Made by a program: the position numbers and the translations under genes. Below, piece by piece: positions 1 through 10,800 of a DNA stretch of 64,000 bases; positions within the stretch are counted from its first letter, which is position 1, and every line of letters begins with the position of its first letter. Where the stretch lies: assembly GCA_023974075.1 (NCBI GenBank), contig JAMFTG010000603.1, positions 41,001-105,000 of the forward strand, read 5' to 3'. The DNA comes from Chaenocephalus aceratus (lineage: Eukaryota > Chordata > Actinopteri > Perciformes > Channichthyidae). The notes under the pieces were generated by a model, which saw only the letters and a list, made by a program, of their open reading frames with translations, searched no databases and was not told the DNA's origin.

Positions 1-148
1 ACTACAATCACAAAAGCTTTTACATATAACGCTGGAAAAAACGGCATATCTCATTAGCGTAGCTTAGCTTACAGATCAATGATATCTGATCGTTCTTACA
101 GACTACAATCACAAAAGCTTTTACATATAACGCTGGAAAAAACGGCAC
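1..148. repeat. Short direct repeat pair at the window edge
   Basis: A block of about 46 bases at 1-46 recurs almost exactly at 103-148 (both start ACTACAATCACAAAAGC and pass through TTTACATATAACGCTGG). The spacer holds a different AT-rich sequence. The repeat lies downstream of the THAP exon on the - strand and may belong to the same mobile element. No coding potential is seen here. Confidence 0.7.
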
Positions 149-507
149 TTGCCTACAGAAGATTACGTTTGTTATTATAACTTACTCAATATGATTTTAG
201 AGGATACAAAATACTAATAAATAGGAGAATAAATACTTGTGTTATCGCTTAGGGCGTGGCTTTACAGCCTTCACACAGATCGCCATTACGGCAGTATGTC
301 TGAACATGTTAGCAAATGCCTGATAATTCAAATAAAAGACAAAGCAAAGACTGCGGAGCGTACAAAATAAAATGCTACAAAAATATATAAACACCTAACC
401 GATTACTATTTCGGTTTGAGGCGACATTGTAACGGCGAAGCTACATGCTACATGCTACAAGCTAGAGATAGCTTTATCAGGAAAAACACCGCAAAATAAA
501 AACTTAC

Positions 508-804
508 AGCTTCAAAATTGGATGTGTCCTCACTGGCCTGGTCCCGGATGGTTGGTATTGATCCCGGGTTTAGCATTACTTTGGAGGCATATCCGTGTTG
601 GACTTGAGACAAGTTCATAAACATGTCCGTCGTAAAATGTTTGGAACACACAAACAGAAATCTGCCGTGGTCTTCTGGCACATGTCCCTTGTAAATGAAG
701 TCTAGCCACAGATTCATTTCTTTTTCCACTGATGGCATTGCATGCAGTCCCCTGTCCCGAGTCTTGCAGCCAACAACAGCACAACGTTTAACTATCTTAG
801 ACAT
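508..804 (-). CDS. THAP zinc-finger coding exon (5' exon; gene or transposon, incomplete)
   Basis: On the - strand this exon starts at an ATG at 804 (an in-frame ATG also lies at 822). It encodes about 99 residues, beginning MSKIVKRCAVVGC. It shows the THAP pattern: a C-x4-C pair, a tryptophan in the middle and a late C-x2-H (VCSKHF), with the finger filling roughly residues 8-65. THAP domains bind DNA and occur both in host regulators and in transposases. After the codons EDTSNFEA the frame meets a strong splice donor (GTAAGT) at 507-502, so the protein should continue in an exon at lower coordinates that is not recognisable in the remaining bases. The upstream flank carries a TTAA-type transposon end at 1152, so a transposon origin is likely but unproven. 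A host THAP gene is the alternative. Confidence 0.6.
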
Positions 805-859
805 CCTGGCAAGAGCAGGCAAAAACAGGCAAAAACACAGATGTGGGTTGATTTAGCCT

Positions 860-1152
860 GCCGATAGCCTATATGCGAATGAGAGGTTTGGCAATGCACG
901 TGGCCGTGGCTCATTCCCCTGATAGGTGGAGAGTTGACCAATAAACCGAGGACTTCTCTGTGACGTAGAAAAGTATTGAAATCTGGATCCGTTTTTTTCA
1001 GATCCGTTGCAGCCCCTTTTTTAGAGATTTGGCAAAGGAGGAAAATAGAGAGGGTTGTGTTTTCTGACACTTGGTGAGTTCCCTGGAACACCGGGGACAC
1101 ATATTCATGTATAAAATACGTACAAAGGTGCATTTTGCATGATAGGTCCCCT
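860..1152 (-). mobile_element. TTAA-flanked DNA transposon end (Kolobok/piggyBac-like)
   Basis: Read on the - strand, the sequence begins at a TTAA (1153-1156) and continues AGGGGACCTATCATGCAAAA. This is the terminal sequence of a dispersed family very common in teleosts. The same terminus, slightly changed, caps the satellite array at about 56450. The opposite end is not found near by, so either only one end survives or the element runs through the THAP exon and out of the window. Confidence 0.55.
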
Positions 1153-1204
1153 TTAAATCATGTTCACATGGATAGGAAACTAAATACATTTGCACACATC
1201 TTGT

Positions 1205-1430
1205 GTCCATATCTCTCTGTTTTGGTGGTCACGCCACACCCTGCACGTGCATGCATACGCGAGTCATGTTGAGATATCTGGATTAAGAGGTTGCTTTTTC
1301 TTTGCACAGAATGAAATGAATGGGCTGTGATTTTAGTTTTTTTAAGCAGAGGTCAATCATTTGTACGGCCCTCTGAGGATATTGTAAAAATTGAAATGGC
1401 CCTTGAGAGGAAAAAGGTTCCTCACCCCTG
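1205..1430 (-). mobile_element. hAT-like element fragment (CAGGGGTGAGGAACC terminus)
   Basis: The - strand sequence starts CAGGGGTGAGGAACCTTTTT at 1430. It is closely similar, in inverted orientation, to 5607-5825 in nes intron 1. Shared blocks include a stretch about ACAGCCCATTCATT and the CATGCATGC-rich end. The CAGGGGTG start is typical of hAT (Charlie-type) termini. It is non-coding. Confidence 0.6.
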
Positions 1431-1436
1431 CTTTAA

Positions 1437-1579
1437 AGCAACCCAACGGAAGTTTCATGTAAGTTTAGTTCTTTCACTCGTAGCTCGGGCTGCGGGGTGC
1501 TAGAGACGGGAGCACGTTGATGCGACCTTCCTAGCCGGAGATATGGCCCCATTTTACAATAAACTTCCATTGGGTCGCT
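1437..1579. mobile_element. 143-bp MITE with inverted ends, copy 1
   Basis: The ends are inverted repeats: AGCAACCCAACGGAAGTTT on the left and AAACTTCCATTGGGTCGCT on the right. A TTAA precedes it (1433-1436). A second copy in inverted orientation occupies 22191-22334. The size, inverted ends and TTAA-like target suggest a non-autonomous piggyBac/Kolobok-type element. Confidence 0.75.
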
Positions 1580-2221
1580 AAAAAATAAATATCGCAAATC
1601 GAATCGTGTGTGTTGCGTTTGTTTTTTTGTGTTTTTGTTTGTAATTATATTAAGCTTACATATACATATGTATTCTGCATTTTGTATATCTTGTAAGTTA
1701 TTGTTGTTTTCTTATTTTTATTGTGCACTTTTAGTTTAGAACCTATAAGACAAGTTAAATATAGAATGATCTTATTTAAAAAGGGTAAAATGCAATAAAA
1801 GCTGTCATCCATCCCCGTGCAGGGCAATACTTTATGGTTTCCATGGTATTATTATTAAAACATTTTGGTGACCTTATCCTTCACCAGTAACAATGTGGCT
1901 CAAAATGTCATATGTGTATTTCTAAGGTCATATCCAGTCTCTACAACACAGCCATTGTTTTTATTTCTTTTTTTGGTGACCTTCCATGACCTTTCTCACG
2001 TTTTGTGCAATAATATATTGTGCAACTGTATTGTGTTTGCGCAGTTGATACAGAAATTATTTTTGATTGTCACTTCATGAATTAGGCAGCTTGAAAAGAG
2101 GTAACGTATCTAAAAGCAGTTTCGGCAACTTACTTCTGGGTATTACTATTTTTATACTTGAAATATTAAATTCCTCACTGTAGGTGCTGTATGAATATGT
2201 CATTTTAAATTATGCAGACAC

Positions 2222-3102
2222 TTGCTGTGGTGTAAGTAACTAAGAACATGTATTCAAGTTATGCACTTAAGTATCATTTTGGGGTACTTGTACTTGAGTC
2301 TGCATTTCTGCTACGTTCTACTTTACTTGTAGTTACTTTTAACATAAATACTCTTGTTAACATGTCCGGCAGTGGCTCAGTCCGTAGGGGCTTGGACTGT
2401 GAGCCGTAGGGTTCAAGTCCCCGACCAGACCTAAATATGGACTGTGGACTGCTACTTGGAGAGGTCTCAGTTCACCCCCTGCCCTGCCGTGGTGCCCTTG
2501 AGCAAGGCACTGGACATCCCCCTTCCCCCCTCACTCCCATTGCTCCCCGGGCGCTGTGCAATAGCTGCCCACTGCTCCTAGTACTAGACTCCCGGTACTA
2601 CTATATATATATATATTTTCTACTTTTTAATGTACTCCATACTGACACATTACAACAAAACTGAATAAAACAATATTCCATATCATATAAAACACATTAA
2701 TAAAAAGCATTCTGCACAATGAGTACTTTTGCTTTTGAAACCGGAGTACATTTAGCTGATAATACTTCTGTACTTTTACTTAAATAACATTAAAAACCAG
2801 GACTTTTACTTCTAATGGAGTATGTGTAGATTGTGGCATTAATAGTGTTATATTTTGTTATCTTCACGGTCTACAGTATATTCTCTACTTTTTAATGCTG
2901 TTTTAATTCTACTTTGAGATGTTTAATTTCCAGTATTGTTTGTTTCTACTCTTTAATTTCTACTTATGTGCAATGCCTTGTTTTTTTTTTATGCTGCTGC
3001 ACTGAAAAATGTGCCAATTTGGGTTCAATAAAGTACATCTTATCTCTTATCTTATTAGTACTTCTACTTAAGTAACGGATCTGAGTACTTTTCCACAACT
3101 GG
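2222..3102. mobile_element. Non-autonomous DNA element of the 'AAGTAC-rich' family, carrying a SINE
   Basis: It begins with TGGTGTAAGTAACTAAG, is full of TACTTGAGT/AAGTACTTTT motifs and ends AACGGATCTGAGTACTTTTC. Relatives lie at 6773-8060, 8418-8806 and 19849-20325. A SINE is inserted at 2364-2590. The exact ends are uncertain. The rest of the interval 1580-4560 is AT-rich, with nothing else I recognise. Confidence 0.5.
2364..2590 (+). mobile_element. tRNA-derived SINE (teleost V-SINE/Mermaid-like)
   Basis: The 5' part is tRNA-like. It has an A-box-like stretch (TGGCTCAGTCCGTAGG) and a B-box-like stretch (GGTTCAAGTCCC) at tRNA spacing. The conserved body follows, with its GTGCCCTTGAGCAAGGCAC core, and then a short AT tail. 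This is a retroposed Pol III element, not a functional tRNA gene. The exact family name is my recollection and was not checked. Confidence 0.7.
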
Positions 3103-4560
3103 ATAATTGTCTATCTTAACAAGCTTTAGAAAAATAACATCTTCCGGATAAAGTAATTATATACAGCTAATCATATTTGACAGTAATGTGTTTTTCAAAG
3201 CTGCTGCCAACTTGCATCCTTATACAAGTGGCTTATAAATTCATACTTGTAATACCCAACTGCCTAACTGCCAAACCACAGAAGGATTACTAATGTATTT
3301 CCTTAGCAACACGAGCCTCGGATTAGACAATGACAGTGACTGCAAATTGTGTGTTAAGAAAAACAGAACTTCCAAACGGCTGTGGTGTCACTTGCATGAG
3401 CACTGCCTCTTTATCAGAGGAAGTGTTAGTATTCAAACTAGCCGTGGAAGAAAACTTCCTCAAAGGCATTTCAGCGTGTACAAATATGTTAGATTTAAAA
3501 GATTAAAATCAGTCTGGTTGGTTTTAATTTATATAGCAACAGTAAGTGAGGAAATACATGCAAAACACTATATGCAATAAAACAATATATACAACTTTAG
3601 AGCAAGCCATTCATACCTTCTGCAGCTGTCAGTACATATGTCTTCTGATCCATTAATATTTCGTATTTTATCGTGAGTTTCTGATGATTGGAGATGTGTA
3701 TGTGATACTGGAAATGGCTGTTGCAGTGTTGACAGATTGCCACTAGATGGAGATGGTGGAGTCCTGCTTATCCTCCTCCAGTATCATGAGGGCACTGACG
3801 GTACAAGGCCGATACAACATATCAGATTTCTATATGAAAGATATCCCTTTCTTTCTGCAGCCGTCAACATTTAAAACCACTACGACAACCACACATCATA
3901 CAGACTATGTCTTTATGCAAGAACACGACTATATGTAATGTACACTCCTTGCATTCTTTGATATGCTGCTGCTAGTAGCGCAACATTCACTGTTATGTCC
4001 AAAATAATACATTATATACAACTTCAACACCTTTATATGTTCACTTAACTTTCAAAATGCTGCCACTTATTTTTAACCATGGATGTGTACCTAGTGTATA
4101 CTTGCTTGTCTTTATTTTTCTAATGTCTGCTGGTCTCCCTATAATTAAAATGCTAGCTTGCTCCTTTTATCATTTGCTTTTAATCTGTGTTGTTGCTTTT
4201 GCTGTTGATCTGGAAATGTCGCAGCTGCGGGACTAATACAATATTTCTGATAACTACTGCTAATGTGCATATACTGTCATTTGAGTCCCTGTCTGTCAGT
4301 ACTGTGATTCCTCTTGTTATCCTGCTTTCTTTAAGTTCCCATCTTCTACATATCTTGTTATTTCTTACAGGGATAAACTGCCAGACATTTTGGATGTCTA
4401 AGATTTAAAAAAAAGTGGCAGCAGTGAAAGAGTTAACCCTGGAAATTACATCATCCCCTTTCTCTGCCCTTTCCCATCTCCTCCCTCTCCTCCCCTCCTC
4501 TCTCCCCTTCTGTATGAAAGGGAAGCCTCCAACACTTCCAGAGCCTCACTCTCGCAGAAA
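3103..4560. other. AT-rich upstream region of nes, nothing recognised
   Basis: I find no convincing exon, RNA gene or complete mobile element here. Short open frames lack splice or homology support. The nes promoter should lie at the right-hand end. No clear TATA box is seen at a suitable distance, so the transcription start is not assigned. Confidence 0.4.
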
Positions 4561-4567
4561 CCACCCC

Positions 4568-4573
4568 CCCACA

Positions 4574-4616
<43 letters not shown>
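4568..4616. repeat. (CA)n microsatellite just upstream of nes
   Basis: A CA-rich run lies about 80-130 bases before the nes start codon, inside the probable 5' UTR or proximal promoter. Confidence 0.85.
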
Positions 4617-4617
<1 letters not shown>

Positions 4618-4697
4618 CTGATTGAGGCCTGGACACGGAGATACAATCATAATCAGTGTTTCCCTCTGAGTGAGGCCAAATCTCTCTGTTTTCTAAC

Positions 4698-4898
4698 ATG
4701 GAGCTGCACAAATCCTTCCACCTGGGCGACGAGAAACACCAGATGCTGAATCTGAACCGACGCCTGGAGACTTACCTGAGCCGGGTCAAACTCCTGGAGC
4801 AGGAAAATGCACTTCTGGAGAAAGAGATCGAGGCGATGAGGTGCAGTAATCGGGGAGTATCTTCAAGGAGGAAGGGCCTGGAGGAAGAGATGCTACAG
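4698..4898 (+). CDS. nes: nes coding exon 1: head and start of the rod (coil 1A)
   Basis: 67 codons from ATG (context AACATGG) to CTACAG, followed by the donor GTAAGA. It encodes the short head MELHKSFHLGDEKHQ and coil 1A with regular leucine heptads. Phase 0 end. No other in-frame start lies near by, and the head length suits nestin. Confidence 0.92.
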
Positions 4899-7800
4899 GT
4901 AAGATAAGATTCAAGATGCAAGGCTTTTATTGTCATGTGTGCATAGCTACAGTTTAGATATGACAATGAAAATCTGAAGTCAAAGGCTCCTCCAACAGTG
5001 CAACACAATAAAACAGATAAAATAGTGCAAGTATATACAAATAAAATAGAATATAATAGTGCAAGAATACTCTATATACAAGTAATTGGAATATTGATAA
5101 GTTGCAAACAGATGAATGTTATGGATGTTCTTTCAAAAGTTCAGGTGTTTAATATTCTCATGGCCTGAGGGATGAAACTGTCTCTGAGAGTCTGATGGTT
5201 TAGACCTGATAAGATAAGAAGTACTCTATTGATCCCAATGGCAGCAACATAAAAAGACAAGGCAATGTATATTGGAGAAATTAAAAGACTAGAAATGAAC
5301 AATTCAAAATGATCTACCTAATTACACGTTCGAAAAATAGAAATAAAATAGCATTAAAAAAGTAAAAAATAATCGATACGGCTTCATTGGCGATATTGTA
5401 TCGATAAATGGACGCAGGGATGCAAACAGGTATGGTGAAAAAAGAGAGAACTATTCGAAGCAGAAACAAAACAGCGTAATATACCATCTGACAAAGGCCT
5501 GCGCTATAATGCTTCAATTAACTGGCTATTCTTTTATCATATACTCAGATCAATAGGAGACAGAGATGTTAAGTTATAAATCAAGGGTTTTTATTATTAT
5601 TTACAGCAGGGGTGGGGAACCTTTTTCCTTTATATTTTTACAACATCCTCCGAGGGCCGTACAAATGATGAACTCAACCTCTGCTTAAAAAACTAAAATC
5701 ACAGCCCATTCATTTGGCCTTTCTTTCATTCTGTGCAAAGAAAAAGCAAACTCTTAATCCAGATATGTTACCATGACTCACGCATGCATGCATGTGCACG
5801 ATTGTGGCATGACCACCAGAAACTTTTCCAATACACAAATCACCCAAATCAGCGTTAAAAAAGCGGGAGGCGCCGAAAAGCGACTAATTTGCATCACTGA
5901 GACGCCAGATATCGATATTTTATTAGATAAACGATAGCATATCCATCCGAAAGATGGTCGTACACTTGACTGATGATTTTCATACACAAAGACAAAAAAC
6001 AACTAATGCATTTAAGCTACATCCATATTAGCATTACTTTAGCATAGCATTAAACAAGTGAACTTCAAATAGTTAGCCAAGTTAACGATTTAAGACACAA
6101 ACGACATTTGTACAACAGTTAACACTAACCTTGTGCCTCTTCGGGGTGCTAATACTTAAATGTAAACTTCATATTTTGATATCGCCGTATTTAAATGTAG
6201 ATATCTCCGTTAATATATGTACTTTATCTCTGCTCTTGATCCGTCATGTTTTAGCTTTGGGAATAGTAACTTCCTGTTAATAGCGCAAAGTCGCCTTCAA
6301 CATAAAAGCATGTCTATGTAAAACAGGAAGTTAAGCTAAATTACACTTCAGACATGTATACAACTGCAATGAAAGTAACACAAACACTTTTCGGTTTAAA
6401 GAAAACACAAATTGGGTTATTTACATGAACTATTCATATTGCAAATCCAAATTAAAGTGTTGGTAACAATAGCTTTTTCAATTGACTAAAAGGTGCTGAG
6501 CTTTTTCTTGTGCGGTCATGGCCATGGGTAAAGTCAGTGGGATTGGCAGGAAGTTAGTCCAAACAAAGATGGAGTCAGCGGAGAAAGAAATCAGAAATGC
6601 GCCTGTCGCGTTTAAATCAAAGGTGTGAAATTATTTGTGATTTTTTTAACCAGGAAGGGAAGACAGGCATGGATATGAGCCGTGTGATTTGCAATATCGC
6701 AATATATCATATCACAATACTTAGCATATCGTAGAATCGCAATACTATCTTATCGTGGGGAGCCTTGTGATTCCCTTTGTTACTGTACTTAAGTACATTT
6801 TTCTGGTATCAGTACTTTACTCCACATGTTTTTCTGACGACTTTTTAAATTTGCATTTTGAACACAAATACCTGTACTTTCTACTTCTTACATGTTGAAC
6901 TCAAATACCTGTACTTTCTACTTCTTACACTTTGAACCCAAATACCTGTACTTTCTACTTCTTACACTTTGAACCCAAATACCTGTACTTTCTACTTCTT
7001 ACATGTTGAACTCAAATACCTGTACTTTCTACTTCTTACATGTTGAACCCAAATACCTGTACTTTCTACTTCTTACATGTTGAACTCAAATACCTGTACT
7101 TTCTACTTCTTACATGTTGAACTCAAATACCTGTACTTTCTACTTCTTACATGTTGAACACAAATACCTGTACTTTCTACTTCTTACATGTTGAACTCAA
7201 ATACCTGTACTTTCTACTTCTTACATGTTGAACACAAATACCTGTACTTTCTACTTCTTACACTTTGAACCCAAATACCTGTACTTTCTACTTCTTACAT
7301 GTTGAACTCAAATACCTGTACTTTCTACTTCTTACATGTTGAACTCAAATACCTGTACTTTCTACTTCTTACATGTTGAACACAAATACCTGTACTTTCT
7401 ACTTCTTACACTTTGAACCCAAATACCTGTACTTTCTACTTCTTACATGTTGAACTCAAATACCTGTACTTTCTACTTCTTACATGTTGAACTCAAATAC
7501 CTGTACTTTCTACTTCTTACATGTTGAACTCAAATACCTGTACTTTCTACTTCTTACATGTTGAACTCAAATACCTGTACTTTCTACTTCTTACATGTTG
7601 AACTCAAATACCTGTACTTTCTACTTCTCTCATTTCCCAAACAGCTGGTTCCTTTAGTCTGAATGTATGTTGGTGCGTGGTCATTATTCTTTAGAGTCAC
7701 TGCGTGCCTATTGGTTGGAACACGATCCGTGTATCCATCACTTCCTGGTCTTCTCTAAAGAAGAGCGACCAATGGAAACGTTGTCATGTTGCCGTTGTTC

Positions 7801-10800
7801 ACCATGGAAACATTCATTAGCTAACAATGACATTATTGTTCTATTGATATAAAGGGAGGTCAGGTACTCTTTAAAGCAGCTGCTAGTTATGGGTACTTTC
7901 TACTGAAGTACTGTACACTTCAAAGCCTCTTTACTTTGACTTGAGTTAAGTTTAGTTTAGTTTAGTCAGTACTTCTACTTTTACCAGAGTATTTTTAAAC
8001 ACGAGTATCTGTACTTCTATTTGAGTAAAGGATGTGTGTACTTTTTCCCTCTCTGCCTGTAGGTGAGGCTGGAGATGGATTCAGCCTGGATGGAAAGGGT
8101 GTTCGCAGAGATGGAGGTCTGCAAGATGGCCGAGGAGCTTCAAAACCTGGATGTTCAGCGGCAGAGGGAGGCTGAGGCCCAGCTGGATGCCAGGAAGAAG
8201 CTGGAGCAGAGCAGGAAGGAGCTGGAGGAGGAGCAGAGGGCTCAGATGTGGCTCCGGGAGAAGGTGAATCAGCTGGAACACGAGATGATGCACCTCATCC
8301 AAACCCATCAGGAGGACGTGGGCCACATGGAGGCCGAGACGAGCCGCTCCAGAGCCAACATGACCCCCATGTTGGCTCAGAGAGGAAACCACACTCTAGA
8401 CCTCCTTCAGGTGAGACCAGAGGTGGGAAGTAATGGAGTACAAATACTTTGTTGCTGTACTCAAGTACATTTTCCTGGTATCAGTACTTTACTCCACAAC
8501 TTTTAACTTTTACTTATCATTTCATTGCATTTATTAGAGCACTTTTCCCGAATGCTCAAAGCGCTTTACATTCCATATTACACGTATCAGACATGTCACA
8601 GTGAATACAGCAAATTAGGGTGAAGTGTCTTGCCCTAGGACACAAAGTTATGGGTACTTTTTACTGAAGTACATTACATACAAAGCCCATACTTCTTTAC
8701 TTTTCCTTGAGTAAAGAAGTGTAGTCAGTACTTCTACGAGTATTTTTAAACACGAGTATCTGTACTTCTACTTGAGTAAAGGATGTGTGTACCTTTTCAA
8801 TCTCTAGGTGGGACAGGATTTCTCGCAGAGGGCAACCAGAGCCTGGCAGGTGGAGGCGGAGGTTCATCAGACTCAGTTAGATCAGCTGGAGGAGACACTG
8901 AACCAGAGCAGGAGCCGCCTATCAGAAGTGAACCAGGAGAAGAAGGAGAGCGAGGTGAAGCTCAGAGCTCTGGAGAAGGAGATGGACTCGGCTCGGGACG
9001 TCAGGAAGCGTCTGGAGAGGAACGCCCAGCAGCAGGGCGACGGATACAGAGAGGAGATCCGGACACTACAGGTGAGAGCACCTGCTGGAAAACATCCTGA
9101 TCTGACATCTGTCTAAACATCTGTCATAAAGCCCGGGCTACAGTACGTACTCTCAAGGTGTCTTTGGCCGTACACAAAGGCATGTGCTGTAGCCTGAAAA
9201 CAACGATCAATTCACTAAAGAAAACTTGAATGAAACGACTCAGTTAAGTAAGAAGGATCAATCGTTTCAGGCTTCAAATAGACGTTGTATTTATATATAA
9301 AATATATCCTATATAGTACTATGGAGAGATAAAACACAAGAACTCAAATTTGACTTTCGTTCTTTTTTACTTTTAGAGAAGTCGTGATAAATAACTTCTG
9401 AGAATTTGTTGAGTTAAATATCCGTCATCCAGTGCTACTTGTTAAGATGCAATCTCTCTCTCAGGGTTTCACATGTCAGAAATACACACAGTCTGAAATA
9501 GAGACGTGACAGGCCACAGGGGAACAGCTGATCGTCTGCACTGAGGTCAGGGAGGAACAATGAAGTCTAGACCCTAACCGGCGTTAACACGACTGGTCAA
9601 GGCTTACAAATATCTCACTTTAAAAGGTATTGTGCTCACATCCTTTACTAAGTAGAAATGTTGCAGTCTAGACATACTCCATTACAATTATATTCAAAGT
9701 CAATTGCAGAGAGAAAGTCCCTCTGGAGGAGACACAGTGTGCAGAGAATCAGAATCAAGTTTATCGCCAGGTACGTTTACACATACAACGAATTTGCTTT
9801 GGTGTCTGGTGGTGCGAACATAAACAATCTAAAAATATATATATAAGTATAATAAAAAATAAGTATTTTTAAGAAACAATTTCGCATTAAAAAAGGATGC
9901 TGAAGACAAGTATTTACACCAACAAATGGGGAATGGGAATGGGAAACCCCAAAAGGCTGAAAGGGCCCTTAAGTCCTTCACAATGTGCCACCAAGTGTTT
10001 AAGGAGTTATTGCCTCAGAAAGCTAATTTAAATTCTGATTGAATGAAAACATTGGTCTGAAAGCGGCAGGGGGCGGGGCAGGGGCGGGCAGGGGCGGGGC
10101 AGGGGGCGGGGCTACATATATATAGGCTGGGGTTTGTAAGGATTAGTTCTGGGTCACAGTGAGGTCTGAGGGGTGAAGTACCCAAATAAAGAACGTTTGA
10201 ATTCAACGCTGCCTCCGCCTCAGAGAGAGCGTGCGAATACCAGCACAGATGCATGTACTGTCAATCAACCATTCAATCAATCTTTATTTATACAGCCCAA
10301 TATCACAAACGTTACATTTGTCTCCTCTGTCCTTAGACCCTCTGTCCTTAGACCCTCTGTCCTTAGACCCTCTGTCCTCAGACCCTCTGTCCTTAGACCC
10401 TCTGTCCTTAGACCCTCTGTCCTCAGACCCTCTGTCCTCAGACCCTCTGTCCTTAGACCCTCTGTCCTCAGACCCTCTGTCCTTAGACCCTCTGTCCTCA
10501 GACTCTCTGTCCTCAGACCCTCTGTCCTTAGACCCTCTGTCCTCAGACCCTCTGTCCTCAGACCCTCTGTCCTCAGACCCTCTGTTCTTAGACCCTCTGT
10601 CCTCAGACCCTCTGTCCTCAGACCCTCTGTCCTTAGACCCTCTGTCCTTAGACCCTCTGTTCTTAGACCCTCTGTCCTCAGACCCTCTGTCCTCAGACCC
10701 TCTGTCCTTACACCCTCTGTTCTTAGATCCTCTGTCCTTAGACCCTCTGTCCTCAGACCCTCTGTCCTCAGACCCTCTGTCCTTAGACCCTCTATCCTCA

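Noticed and set aside
2364..2440. A tRNA gene
   Set aside because: The A- and B-box-like blocks are part of a SINE. The cloverleaf is not maintained and the SINE body follows.
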